Below are positions 27,501-33,889 of a DNA stretch of 64,000 nt, piece by piece (positions within the stretch are counted from its first letter, which is position 1; every line of letters starts with the position of its first letter). Made by a program: the position numbers and the translations under genes. The stretch comes from Zantedeschia hybrid cultivar (lineage: Eukaryota > Streptophyta > Magnoliopsida > Alismatales > Araceae): positions 5,566,001 through 5,630,000 of the forward strand of contig JARZZO010000011.1 in assembly GCA_030544215.1 (NCBI GenBank), in the 5' to 3' direction. The notes under the pieces are model-generated. The model did no database searches, had not been told where the DNA came from, and saw only the letters and a program-made list of their open reading frames with translations.

Positions 27501-29221
27501 GAGGCAATTATTGATCTGATTTAATGCACAGCATGGTCCAGCGGTGATTTCTACCTTATGTCCTATTTGGTTGGAGTATTAGTTTTGATATAGTATTAAT
27601 TTTGATATGATCTTTTATTAAGGTGTACAATATTAATATTGGAGGAATATATAGAAGGATGGCTGAAGTAAAAAGAAAGAGTTAGAGGTGGGAAAGGGAA
27701 AGGAGAGGACACCTTTAGTTTCTCAAAGACTAAACTCTAACATTTTTAATACAGGTTCAGACTTGTATTGGATCTGTTTTTTTTTCTTCTTCTTCCTTTT
27801 GAGGACCCCTGCCACAGTGGCAGGGACTGTTCAAACAAATCAAGGAAAACTAACACCTCCCAGGTTTGAACCTGAGACCCCCCCCCTCCAACCCCTTCTA
27901 CCCGGCATTGGATCTCTTATAGCAATGCACTTTACGAATGTAAGAATATCAAAATTGATAGAGCATAACCAAATACCCACCACTAATAGCACTATCAAAA
28001 TTGACATTAATGGCGTTATCTAATACAGCAGCCAAACACCCCATTAGATGATTATATGTAGATTACCTGTCTGGTTCTAAATTTCTGCACTTCTAGAAGA
28101 AACAATTTGAGTGGGACAAAGTGACTATTTTTTGCTTTCCCCCTTTTTTGAATGAGCTAAACTTGCAGTAAATTTTGAATGGATTGGTCATCATTGCTCC
28201 AATAACATGGTAAGGACTTGGTGACAATAGGAGGCAAAACATGAATCATTCACGGAGTGATTAAGAAGGAAACAAAGAACAAAAATATCAACAAGTTGAC
28301 ATTGCCCAATGAAACCTCTAAGCATATCCCGCTAATCCACAGACTCCTGTGAAACTGAAATATTACTAGAAGTTGAACCTATCACACAAGGGAAAATATC
28401 AAGTGAACTCTCAGATGTTTCCAACTCCAAATACATGATTATCTACCCCTTCGGAAGGAAAACCTTACTAATTTTCAACCCCCCTCTTCTAAACCTCCTC
28501 ATGTTCGAACAGAACATGAACACAACGCCATGATGAACATCCTATGAACCACGAGATCCAGAAAGATCCGGCATCACCGAGATCAGCTCAACAGCGCCCA
28601 ACAAAAAACCGGCATCTAGCTGCACCTCGAGCGCCAACTAACCAGAACACTACTGCAAAAACTCCTCAGTCGGCATCGTCGTCATCATCATTATGAGGTA
28701 GACTTCGTGCCGCCGTCATTCCTCATCGCAGATTCCTCAGCACTCGAAAAGCTACTGATTGAGCTACCATTTATGGCAAAAAGCAGGCATCCACTACATC
28801 AAGTAGCTCATTCCCAGTAAGCTAAACCCGAGCATCAACAGTTGCAACCACGGCCTTCTCTCCACAGAAAAAAAGGAAGAAGAAGAAACCATGACAATTC
28901 AAGTCATCGCCGCCACAGAAGTAGCAGAAAAAGAGGGGATTGGAGGGAGGAACCGAGGAAGAAGAAGAAGAAGAAGAGACCTAGCGAGCCGAGCGCAATG
29001 CCAAGCACGAGCAGGGCGACGGTGTAGGGCACGCGAGTGCCGCGCAGGAGGTGCCTGGATGCGATCCCCAGCACCAGGCAGATCCCCACGAACACGACGG
29101 CGTCCTCAGGCTCTGGCTCCGGCTCCGGCACCGGCGCCGAGCCCGGCCCTTCGCTTAGCCGCTGCTGCTGCTCCAGGAGGAGGCGGAGGGGCAAAACCCC
29201 CTCCATCGCCAGCGCCGCCAT
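573..29221 (-). CDS. SOS1: SOS1/NHX7-type plasma-membrane Na+/H+ antiporter, 5' part (12 exons, gene continues left of window)
   Basis: Electroneutral Na+/H+ exchanger that exports Na+ at the plasma membrane; in known plants it is activated by the SOS2-SOS3 kinase complex. Twelve minus-strand exons were assembled: 28981-29221, 14395-14445, 14158-14249, 13682-13759, 13365-13522, 13107-13208, 12909-13026, 10416-10468, 10272-10337, 3999-4043, 1305-1360 and about 583-761. Each has GT/AG borders and the phase matches at every junction, giving about 413 codons with no stop. Visible family motifs are ASRHLLRGTRVPY, LLFESSF, FPYNWNW, SATDPVAVVALLKELG, EGESLMNDG, VSYIANTLIFILSGVVIAEG and SGLRGAVALSLSLS. 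These cover the membrane exchanger domain. The long cytosolic part (cyclic-nucleotide-binding-like and autoinhibitory regions in SOS1) must lie outside the window, since the known proteins are about 1100-1150 residues. The gene looks functional as far as it can be read. Introns 1 and 9 are swollen by transposons. Confidence 0.93.
583..761 (-). CDS. SOS1: SOS1 exon 12 (last exon in window)
   Basis: Acceptor CTTTCAG|GAACTTC. It encodes TSWGYLILLYVFVQLSR, then FGYGLDWKESSILVW and SGLRGAVALSLSLS. The 3' border is not certain. TCG|GTTAAAG (exon end 583) fits a donor better, but AAA|GTCTCA (exon end 573) would keep the conserved Val-Lys in this exon. No further SOS1 exon is visible in positions 1-572. 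Confidence 0.85.
800..3110. other. SOS1 introns 10-11, no other feature seen
   Basis: Apart from exon 11 (1305-1360), nothing beyond AT-rich intron sequence was recognised. Short open frames on both strands have no family motifs. Confidence 0.5.
1305..1360 (-). CDS. SOS1: SOS1 exon 11
   Basis: 56 nt. Acceptor TTCTCAG|TGGTG and donor CATG|GTAATC. It encodes GVVIAEGVLRNENHFENH. The final G joins GA of exon 12 to give Gly in HGTSWGY. Confidence 0.92.
3118..3404. repeat. GATCGG-rich repeat, probable DNA-transposon terminal region
   Basis: Dense GATCGG/GATCC words. The right end, GATTCTTCTTACCTTG, is nearly repeated at 25040-25057, and in reverse begins CAAGG, like the hAT-like elements at 8174 and 19604. 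No target duplication was found, so it may be a truncated member of the same family. Confidence 0.4.
3640..3860. repeat. GGTATCGG-rich repeat
   Basis: Interspersed GGTATCGG/CCGATACC words on both strands around an AT-rich core, similar in style to other subterminal-repeat-rich DNA elements here. No clear terminal repeats or target duplication. It sits in SOS1 intron 10. Confidence 0.35.
3999..4043 (-). CDS. SOS1: SOS1 exon 10 (45-nt micro-exon)
   Basis: Acceptor TTGTGCAG|GGAAATGG and donor TTAAG|GTAATA. It encodes (W)EMVSYIANTLIFIL and the first bases of Ser. Phase agrees with exons 9 and 11. Confidence 0.92.
6563..6808 (+). mobile_element. tRNA-derived SINE
   Basis: Head with A-box-like TTGGCTCAAGGC and B-box-like CCAGTTCGATCC, a GC-rich body and a 12-base A tail. 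It is flanked by an imperfect 11-bp target duplication, GCACGCAAATG (6552-6562) and GCACTCAAGTG (6809-6819). No coding capacity; it would depend on LINE enzymes. Confidence 0.75.
7105..7522 (+). mobile_element. L1-type LINE 3' fragment
   Basis: An open stretch with ICWGLRHERNDVIFRG, typical of the region after the reverse-transcriptase zinc-binding domain in plant L1 ORF2, followed by a stop and an untranslated tail ending near TAATAAAATTGG. Flanks carry a similar 14-15-base repeat, ATAAAGCTCACGTAA (7090-7104) and AATAAGCTCACATAA (7523-7537), consistent with a target duplication. It is inserted into the older copia copy. Confidence 0.6.
8174..9008. mobile_element. hAT-like non-autonomous element carrying telomere repeats
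   Basis: 835 bp flanked by a perfect 8-bp direct repeat ACTTGATC (8166-8173 and 9009-9016), the length expected of hAT insertions. The ends are imperfect inverted repeats (CAAGGAATTCC versus CATGGATTGCGG). Both sub-ends are packed with GATCGG words, including a near-identical direct block (ACCCGCCGATCCCGATCCGA) on each side. The centre is a long CCCTAAA-type array. There is no transposase. Assignment to hAT is inference from duplication length and end pattern. Confidence 0.6.
8434..8780. repeat. Interstitial telomeric repeat array
   Basis: About 345 bp of CCCTAAA units with variants CCCTAAAA and CCCTTAA. The variants come in runs (seven CCCTTAA-type units near 8545-8595), suggesting local amplification after insertion. 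It lies inside the hAT-like element and inside SOS1 intron 9, so it is not a chromosome end. Confidence 0.95.
9350..10270. other. Intron sequence with homopolymer tracts
   Basis: Contains a C-run followed by an A-run near 9361-9405 and a short GGAATCGGAATCAG cluster near 9565-9600. Otherwise AT-rich SOS1 intron 9 with no recognisable gene. Confidence 0.5.
10272..10337 (-). CDS. SOS1: SOS1 exon 9
   Basis: 66 nt. Acceptor GTCGCAG and donor TTCTG|GTATGC. It encodes FYSAVARTAFKGDGQQ, then SLHHF and two bases of Trp. Intron 9 downstream is about 6.2 kb and full of nested repeats. Confidence 0.92.
10416..10468 (-). CDS. SOS1: SOS1 exon 8 (micro-exon)
   Basis: 53 nt. Acceptor TGATAG|GCTCAA and donor GGGAT|GTAAGT. 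It encodes AQNGVEVSGVLTVMTLG plus the first two bases of Met. The acceptor is TAG, not CAG. Confidence 0.9.
10480..12900. other. SOS1 intron 7, no insert recognised
   Basis: About 2.4 kb of AT-rich sequence between exons 7 and 8. A loose internal repeat of about 130 bases occurs near 12350-12590 (AAAATGCAGGAACAGAAAC and AAAATGCAAGAACGAAAAC). No coding motif was recognised. Confidence 0.5.
12909..13026 (-). CDS. SOS1: SOS1 exon 7
   Basis: 118 nt. Acceptor TTGTTCAG and donor TTTACA|GTAAGA. It encodes VAVGLAFGIVSVLWLGFIF, then NDTVIEIALTLAVSYIAYFT. Confidence 0.93.
13107..13208 (-). CDS. SOS1: SOS1 exon 6
   Basis: 102 nt. Acceptor TTTTACAG and donor GAGC|GTATGT. It encodes TAIVVYQLFYRMVLGQ, then SFNVGEIIKFLSQVSLGA. 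Confidence 0.93.
13365..13522 (-). CDS. SOS1: SOS1 exon 5 (ion-binding region)
   Basis: 158 nt. Acceptor ATTGCAG|TTTGCT and donor ACGG|GTATTC. It encodes FAFPYNWNWTTSLLLGG, then LLSATDPVAVVALLKELG and EGESLMND. The Asp residues of the ATDP and ESLMND motifs are the conserved CPA1 exchanger positions associated with cation and proton exchange. Confidence 0.95.
13682..13759 (-). CDS. SOS1: SOS1 exon 4
   Basis: 78 nt between a CAG acceptor and an AAG|GTACTC donor. It encodes RCMVQMILLAGPGVII followed by STFCLGTALK, in phase with both neighbours. Confidence 0.92.
14158..14249 (-). CDS. SOS1: SOS1 exon 3
   Basis: 92 nt. Acceptor TTGTGCAG and donor AAAG|GTTCTT. It encodes WAHINPNLLLAVFLPALL followed by FESSFAMEIHQIK, a strongly conserved SOS1 membrane segment. 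It ends on a complete codon. Confidence 0.92.
14395..14445 (-). CDS. SOS1: SOS1 exon 2
   Basis: 51 nt. Acceptor ATTACAG|AGTATGG and donor CTCT|GTAAGT. It encodes EYGTKHGLGKVGAGIRL and ends in phase 1 of the Trp codon completed by exon 3. It lies 14.5 kb downstream of exon 1. Confidence 0.9.
15033..18306 (+). mobile_element. Full-length RTE-type non-LTR retrotransposon (decayed)
   Basis: 3274 bp bounded by a perfect 19-bp target duplication ACCAAAGATAAGCAAGCAA (15014-15032 and 18307-18325). Order: leader beginning near TAGCTGGTCCCAAGCCC; three 69-bp promoter-like units; endonuclease remnant (RDRRVNIACLHEIKWK, about 15490); reverse transcriptase pieces (FIDLEKAYDRVPRKLIWW about 17220, LFANDIVLVDE about 17490, where the catalytic FADD is now FAND); C-terminal LRWFGHV-like segment about 18045; and a (GAT)n 3' tail instead of poly(A), a hallmark of RTE elements. 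Multiple stops and frameshifts make it inactive. Located in SOS1 intron 1 in the antisense direction. Confidence 0.85.
15157..15363 (+). repeat. Three tandem 69-bp units in the RTE 5' leader
   Basis: Units start at 15157, 15226 and 15295. Each contains CTAGG..GTTCCC, GCGRCGCATTAC, a CCCGGGTGTAAT-like box and GAGCAAG. The first two are closest; the third is diverged. By analogy with tandem monomers in other LINEs this is likely the element's internal promoter region (inference). Confidence 0.7.
18330..19595. other. SOS1 intron 1 segment of unknown content
   Basis: Overlapping open frames on both strands occur at 18914-19345, but no family motif was recognised. Probably intron or an unrecognised repeat. 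Confidence 0.4.
19604..20267. mobile_element. hAT-like non-autonomous element
   Basis: 664 bp between 8-bp direct repeats GATGTGAG (19596-19603) and GATGTAAG (20268-20275; 7/8). Ends are imperfect inverted repeats (CATGGTTCATAGAATCAG versus TACGGTATGCTGAATCAG). Subterminal GATCGG/GAATCGG words are shared with the element at 8174. The purine-rich centre has an open frame of Lys/Arg-rich composition with no recognised domain. Confidence 0.5.
20750..21397 (-). mobile_element. L1-type LINE 3' fragment with RT zinc-binding domain
   Basis: The minus strand reads CTFCGRFDEEADHLFCHC, the zf-RVT zinc-binding motif found after reverse transcriptase in plant L1 elements, then an untranslated region and a short A tail (T-run at 20751 on the plus strand). 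5'-truncated. It abuts the gypsy-derived repeat at about 21398. Confidence 0.6.
23496..24233 (+). pseudogene. Chromovirus integrase C-terminus with chromodomain
   Basis: Open for 245 codons. GPFKVLKRIGPNAYVVDLP matches the GPY/F module, and HILDEQVVTSRDGAYQRYLV with HWRGRSPTEDTWI is a chromodomain that in such elements guides integration to chromatin. Between them lies an in-frame Arg/Asp/Pro-rich stretch of about 55 residues made of GATCGG words (23715-23865), which does not resemble the usual linker. The upstream integrase is frameshifted, so this is a fragment. Confidence 0.75.
24760..24870 (+). repeat. Tandem duplication in the right gypsy LTR-like repeat
   Basis: A block of about 56 bp (CTTGGCCACGCACCCGCAGG onward through the Ala/Pro-rich stretch) is present twice here but once in the left copy (about 22045-22105), so it arose after the copies separated. 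Confidence 0.6.
25150..25400 (-). mobile_element. L1 zinc-binding-domain fragment
   Basis: Minus-strand reading with CSLCGMADENVDHLSLTYP then GEVWKLVLEQ, a zf-RVT-like motif from a plant L1 ORF2. Short and truncated at both sides as far as visible. Confidence 0.5.
25826..27201 (+). mobile_element. 5'-truncated RTE-type retrotransposon
   Basis: 1376 bp between near-identical 15-bp duplications AAATAGAAGATTACA (25811-25825) and AAACAGAAGATTACA (27202-27216). It starts inside reverse transcriptase (VPIFKNKGD) and carries FIDLEKAYNRVPRDILWW, VHQGSTVSPYIFALVMD, MFADDIVLIDE (intact FADD) and a C-terminal RLRWFGHVRRRP region. It ends in a (GTTGA)n microsatellite tail. Only a few in-frame stops break it, so it is younger than the copy at 15033. 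Same family as that copy, but with a different tail unit. Confidence 0.85.
27776..27906 (-). mobile_element. tRNA-derived SINE, short copy
   Basis: The minus strand carries a B-box-like CAGGTTCAAACCTGG, a small hairpin CTGCCACTGTGGCAG and an (AAG)n/A-rich tail. Perfect 9-bp flanking repeat ATTGGATCT (27767-27775 and 27907-27915). The A-box is unclear, so the 5' end may be truncated. Confidence 0.6.
27930..28900. other. SOS1 intron 1, exon-proximal part
   Basis: No coding motif. The part next to exon 1 is purine-rich (AAG runs near 28860-28980, polypyrimidine on the gene strand). Confidence 0.5.
28981..29221 (-). CDS. SOS1: SOS1 exon 1 (N-terminus and first membrane helices)
   Basis: 241 nt. 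The start is MAALAMEGVL; a second in-frame ATG lies at 29206. The upstream one was chosen because it is the first after the TATA box. A Pro-Glu repeat (PEPEPEPED) precedes DAVVFVGICLVLG and ASRHLLRGTRVPY, matching other SOS1 N-termini. The exon ends GSL-G with the donor at 28980 (CTAG|GTCTCT). The final G joins exon 2 to give GAG (Glu) in GSLEYGT. The exon is much more GC-rich than the others. Confidence 0.9.
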
Positions 29222-29334
29222 GGAGGGCGTGGGTGTAGGGGGAATAGATCGGAATCGAGCGCTCTCCGGGGAAAGAGCTCCACGGTCCACGGAGGCCCGA
29301 GGGGGAGAAGAAATTGTGCTGCTGCGGTCAAATT

Positions 29335-29352
29335 GGGGGCTTTTATAGCTGG
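29335..29352 (-). promoter_or_regulatory. Putative SOS1 core promoter (TATA box)
   Basis: On the minus strand GCTATAAAAGCC lies about 120 bases before the SOS1 ATG (TATA core 29341-29347). A start site about 30 bases downstream would give a short leader of about 90 bases. The surroundings are GC-rich. Inference from spacing and consensus only. Confidence 0.6.
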
Positions 29353-29408
29353 CGGCCTGGTGTGACGTATACTGAATTACCGCTGTTTCACACGCGTCGT
29401 TATGCAGG

Positions 29409-29436
29409 CTGCGTGGGGGGGGGGGGCCGGGGGGGC
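29409..29436 (+). promoter_or_regulatory. G-run in the SOS1 proximal promoter (possible G-quadruplex)
   Basis: Two or three long G blocks separated by CC or a few bases lie about 65-90 bases upstream of the TATA box, C-rich on the SOS1 sense strand. Such runs can fold into a G-quadruplex, but no function is shown here. Confidence 0.4.
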
Positions 29437-29939
29437 CAAGTGGAGGAACCTTCTTTTTACAGTGGCGCAATGCGCCCATAAAATACCCGGATGCCCATGG
29501 GCCGTGGTGACTTTTTAATTATTATTTTTAACGGTAACATACTACTATTTCAGTCATTCAGCGTAAGAAAGAGGTACACGGTACAAGACACAATACGAAA
29601 GAGAAACACAAGCACGACGGCAGTAGCATGATAACGAAGGGTGGGGCACATCTGTAGTGTAACCGGGTAGAAAATACATAATATACTGGGCAATAACCGA
29701 ATCCGAAGGAACCATCAGTCGTCGGGTAGCAGCAACCATCGTACGTCGGAGAGTAACTGGGCAAAGCTCGAATGGGAGGGAGGGAGACCTCCTCGTCTGC
29801 TCGCACAAGTAAACCAGTAGCTCTGCAACTTCTTTACGCAGTAGGGAGAGGGAGGATTCAGGGACGTATACCACCAAAGGGTGTACGGGTGATGTCTGGA
29901 TACATGAACTCCTCCTCCGTGAGCTTCCAAGATCTTATA

Positions 29940-30550
29940 TCGTAGGGTTTGATTTGATTTGAAAGTAAAATTTTAGAAATCAAACCAAACTAAAGTAGAG
30001 ATCTAAACCGAATCAAATCAAACCTTAATAATTTAAAACTGAACCAATTCAGTTTCGTTCGGTTTAATTTGTGGTTTGGACCTTATAATGGGCCACTATG
30101 TTAAATAATTTATTTTAATATTATTTTTTAAAAGTAATTATTAAAAAAATATTATTTAAATTTTATTTGAAAGTTTAAGTCTCGAAATTGATTATTATAG
30201 TTAAACATCTATTTCATTAAGGACCTAACACCTTTTTTTGTACTAGGTGACGATCTAAAAAGTATTATCTAAAAATAATTTATAATTTTCTATCTTATAA
30301 TTTACATAAACTCACACTTAATCTAAGAATTTAATACTTATATTATACTCTTTTAACGTAATTCGGTTTATTCGGATTGATTTGGTTTATAAACAAGAAA
30401 AATCAAACCAAATCAAATTTTTTAATTCAATTTGATTTCAACTCAAATTAAAAATTTTCAAAGTCCAAACCAAATAAAATAAAATCAAACCGAATTGACC
30501 GGTTCAATTTGATTTTTTGGTTTGAACTGAATAGTGAACACCTCTATTAG
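29940..30550. repeat. AT-rich repeat with degenerate TTTGGTTTGA / AATCAAACC ends
   Basis: Both ends are rich in GGTTTGATTTGATTT and AAATCAAACCAAA-type words in opposite orientation around an AT-rich core, as in palindromic MITE-like repeats. The right end reads GGTTTGAACTGAATAGTGAA and a related sequence occurs inverted at 63555-63720. The element lies about 0.6 kb upstream of the SOS1 promoter. Confidence 0.45.
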
Positions 30551-30559
30551 ATCAGGATT

Positions 30560-31500
30560 CTCCTAGAACTAGTAGATCCGTCCGGAGACCGTCGAAGACG
30601 ACGCCGCCGTTACTCGAGAGGGAGAGAGCTTCCAGTGGAGTAAGGGTACAAAAAAGTCACATAGGTTAAGGAGCTTTTTCCATATTGATTCCCCTTTTTT
30701 ACTGTACAAGAATATGTGGAACTCAGCATGTCTGGAAGCACAGGAGAGCGTTCTTTTACTGTTATTATTACCAGTATTCGATACTTGGTCATTCATAGCA
30801 TTACTATACCTTTCCTATTTATTGCCGGTTGCAATAAATAAAACTCAAAATTTAAGCATGAGTATAAGTGACTTTTCTAGGGTAAGTTAAACTTAAACTC
30901 ATGTTTAACAAAAACTAATGGAAACAAATAGTTGGAATTAAAAGCTAAAAGCTTTAAGTATATAAGGACTAATATCTAAATATGTAAGATACATAGACTT
31001 ATTTTAAATTCACTATATTTATAAAGATCGATATAAAAAAAATCCAATTTTGAATTCGATGTTCAAAAGCTTGGTCAAAAACCAAGATATGATTAAAAAA
31101 ATAGTAGGATCCATATAAGTTTTCTTTTGACAAAATTTTAAAAATTTGAAACAAAAAGTATAGCTATATAATGAATGGATACTTATTAAATTATAAACTT
31201 ATCTCAGGAAAATGATAAGTTTTTGATCATATAATGTCATAATTTATGATATTTAAATAATTATAAATTATTACTAGTATATGGAATACTAAATGGAAAG
31301 TATTAAACATTTTTATTATGAGTGACCCGCAAAAAGGAATTAAACACAAACAAAGGCAGCAATGAAGTAGTATGCCAAAATCCGATTTCCAACCAAACCC
31401 AACTTCAAGCAAAAACCTCCGGAAATAGAGGTAGGTCAAAAGGATTAGGATAACCTAGAGGGGAAGAGAGGAAGGGGGTAGCCGTCACCAGTAGGGAGGG
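30560..31500. other. Intergenic, AT-rich
   Basis: No gene or bounded repeat was recognised between the AT-rich repeat and the copia 5' LTR. Confidence 0.4.
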
Positions 31501-31503
31501 GTT

Positions 31504-31797
31504 TGTTAGAATGAGATAACCACCAACCCCAAATAATATGAGTTCATTCTTATCTCCGATGGAGGGATAAACACAGGAGACTTGGTCTCCCACGTTCCCT
31601 AAAACAAGGAGGCGGTTACCTTGGGGAGCGGAGATGGCTAACGGAGGTTTATGCCTCTATTAAAAGGAGGGTTTCCTGCCCTCCAAGAACAACACACAAC
31701 AAGAGTGAGAAACAGAGATCATCTTTGACGAACTCTCTGGTTAGCCATCGAAACTCTCTCCCCATCCTTCCCAATTTTTATTTTTATTTTTTCTTCA
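31504..31797 (+). repeat. Copia 5' LTR
   Basis: Starts TGTTAG and ends TTCA immediately before the primer-binding site. A palindromic GGAGACTTGGTCTCC and a TATTAAAAGG promoter-like motif are shared with the 3' LTR. Confidence 0.9.
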
Positions 31798-31798
31798 T

Positions 31799-31810
31799 TG
31801 GTATCAGAGC
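31799..31810 (+). other. Primer-binding site (initiator Met tRNA type)
   Basis: TGGTATCAGAGC, the standard plant retrotransposon site complementary to the 3' end of tRNA-iMet, two bases after the 5' LTR. Confidence 0.9.
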
Positions 31811-31997
31811 GGGATTCGCCTGTCGCTGCTCGTCGCTGCCCGCCGTTGCCGCGCACCGCGGCCACCCTCCCCTCACGCCACTACCGCGCACCGCGGCTGT
31901 CCTCCCCGCACACGGCCGCCTCCTCTCGCGCCGCTGCCGCGCACCGCGGCTGCCCTCCCCTCACGCCGCTGCCGCGCACTGCATCTGTCCTCCCCGC
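31811..31997 (+). repeat. GC-rich minisatellite in the copia leader, left part
   Basis: Degenerate units built on CCGCGCACCGCGGCTG followed by TCCTCCCCTCACGCCGCTG. The array is split by the solo LTR and continues at 33445-33880. It reads as Ala/Pro/His/Arg-rich in several frames but has no domain. Confidence 0.7.
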
Positions 31998-32183
31998 TGT
32001 AGACACGCTAATTTTGACGTCATTTTGCATAAATTTCATATCATATAATAATGCCTCATAATGGTCTGATATTTAATCATTAATTAATTTTTATTGATAT
32101 TTTGAGTGTCGGGTTTAACATACATGTTTAAGTTAATCAATTAAATTGATTTTAGCTCAAATTTCAGTTAAAATATGCAGATA

Positions 32184-32596
32184 TTCTAAAACGTGTCAAC
32201 CTGTGTTGACACGATTCAGAAATTCTAAAACGTGTCAACCTGTGTGGACACGATTCAGAATTCTAAAACGTGTCAACCTGTGTGGACGCGTTTCAGAATT
32301 CTAAAACGCGTCAACCTGTGTGGACGCGATTTAGAGTTTATTCCTATTTTAACGTTTAAATTTGAATTTTAATCAATTGATTAATTAGCTAAAAGGCGTC
32401 TGTTAGTGTCGACGCGTTTTAGGTTTCCTAAGCTATTTTAACTTCTCTTCCGGATGTTTATCCTTATCTTAATTAGTTTAAAAGACGTCTACACATGTGG
32501 ACGCGTTTTAGCTAATAAAGATAAAGATAAGTTTTTCCGGATCTTTATCCTTATCTTAATTAATCTGAAAGGCGTCAGCCATGGTGGACGCGTTTT
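32184..32596 (+). repeat. Array of hairpin-forming repeats in the solo LTR
   Basis: Four tandem units of 38-39 bp start at 32184, 32223, 32261 and 32299. The first contains a perfect inverted repeat CGTGTCAAC-CTGT-GTTGACACG. Three further dispersed hairpins lie at 32391-32420, 32480-32509 and 32567-32596, of general form AAAAGRCGTC..GACGCGTTTT. The last two are embedded in a longer repeat with CCGGATNTTTATCCTTATCTT. All lie upstream of the LTR TATA box. Confidence 0.9.
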
Positions 32597-32696
32597 AAAT
32601 AATTACAGATAAAGATGAATTAATCAGTATTTATCTGTCGGTTAAGATAGATAAATCCTAGATTTTTCTATGTTAATCGTGAACGCAGAAGAAGTC

Positions 32697-32704
32697 TATA
32701 AATA
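32697..32704 (+). promoter_or_regulatory. TATA box of the solo LTR
   Basis: TATAAATA about 100 bases after the last hairpin; transcription would start in the following 30 bases or so. Consensus match only. Confidence 0.6.
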
Positions 32705-33444
32705 CCTTGCATCTCAAAGAGTAAAAAAAAAAAAAACGTGAAGCGTAATCTTGAGTTAATTGAGCGATAACGAGTTGAAGATCGGAGCAACAACGTCGGA
32801 ACGCCGGAGCGCTGCCATTTCCAGAAGTTGGCGTCCTTTCAAGATCTTCATCCTTTCAAGGCTTCAACCCATTGGGCATAAGTGTTTCATTTCTACATTT
32901 TTTCTACATCTTCAATTAATTTCATTCTTCATAATCACTTCATGCAACACACACCACAGCATAATCTTTCAAAACCTATTTGATTTAAGGGGTTTCAAAG
33001 CCATTTAAACAAGTGAGTTTGCTGTTCAATTATATACTTAAAATCATGATCAGTTTAGATATTGCTTCTACTTAAAGTTCTCATCAATATTTCTTCATTT
33101 CTGTTTCTATCTCTGCTGCACTCAACAACAACAAGAGATCAAAAAGGGAAATCAAGCACAAAGCCAGAAGGACTTCTGGACGATCCTCAACCTCAAACTC
33201 AACAGCAAGAACAAAAGAACAAAGAAATTGCTCTCTTTCTTCAGCCGGCTGAAGGAGGAGAATCAAGGACTCGATATCTTCCGCGTTCAAACAGGTAGGC
33301 GATCAAAACTCTCTTTTGTAACTTTTAAGTCAAAAGTTTCTGGCGATCACTGCACTTTAGTTGCTGTTTTAATAGGTTAGTTTACACTAAACAACATAGA
33401 TTTTTCATGTTAATCACACGAGCATTTTCAGCACCTACACCCGC

Positions 33445-33880
33445 CACTGCACATGCGCCGCTATCGCACACGGTCGTTGTCCTCCCCTCGCGCCGCTACC
33501 GCACCTCACCGCTGCCATGCACGGCCGCCGCCCTCCCCTCGCGTCACTGCCGCACCGCGCCGCTGTTGCTTGCGCTACTGCTACACCGCGTCGCTGCGCA
33601 CCCCGCCACTAAGCATCCAGCCGCTGTTGCACGCGTCGTTGCCGCACTGCGCCGCTAAGCACCCCGCCACTGCTGCGCACGGCCGCTACCCTTCCCTCGT
33701 GCCGCTGCCACTGCCCCGACGTTGCCGCACACAGCCGCATCCCACCGCTGCCATTGCTCGCCGCTGCTGTTGCCCGCCACTGCCGCGGACCGATGCCGTC
33801 CTCCACCGCGCCGCACTGCGCAGCAAATCGGGCACCGCCGAGCACCAACAGAAACCTCCCCAAGCCGTCATCATTCACCT
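33445..33880 (+). repeat. GC-rich minisatellite in the copia leader, right part
   Basis: Continuation of the CGC/CCGC-rich degenerate repeat (GCACGGCCGCYRCCCTCCCCTCG-like units) interrupted at 31997. Strong CCG/CGC triplet bias. Confidence 0.7.
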
Positions 33881-33889
33881 CTCGATACA

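Larger units (their letters stand above)
31998..33439 (+). mobile_element. Solo LTR of a second retrotransposon
   Basis: 1442 bp beginning TGTAGACACG and ending CACCTACA (TGTAG..CTACA inverted ends), with a perfect 5-bp target duplication CCCGC (31993-31997 and 33440-33444). No internal coding region, so it is an LTR left by recombination or an LTR-only insert. It contains a TATAAATA box at 32697-32704 and the hairpin repeat array at 32184-32596. It interrupts the leader minisatellite of the host copia. Confidence 0.85.

Noticed and set aside
28904..29479. 191-codon open frame running through SOS1 exon 1
   Set aside because: Only the part from 29221 to 28981 matches SOS1. The upstream part is promoter/leader beyond the TATA box and the downstream part is intron (poly-Phe and poly-Leu from AAG repeats).
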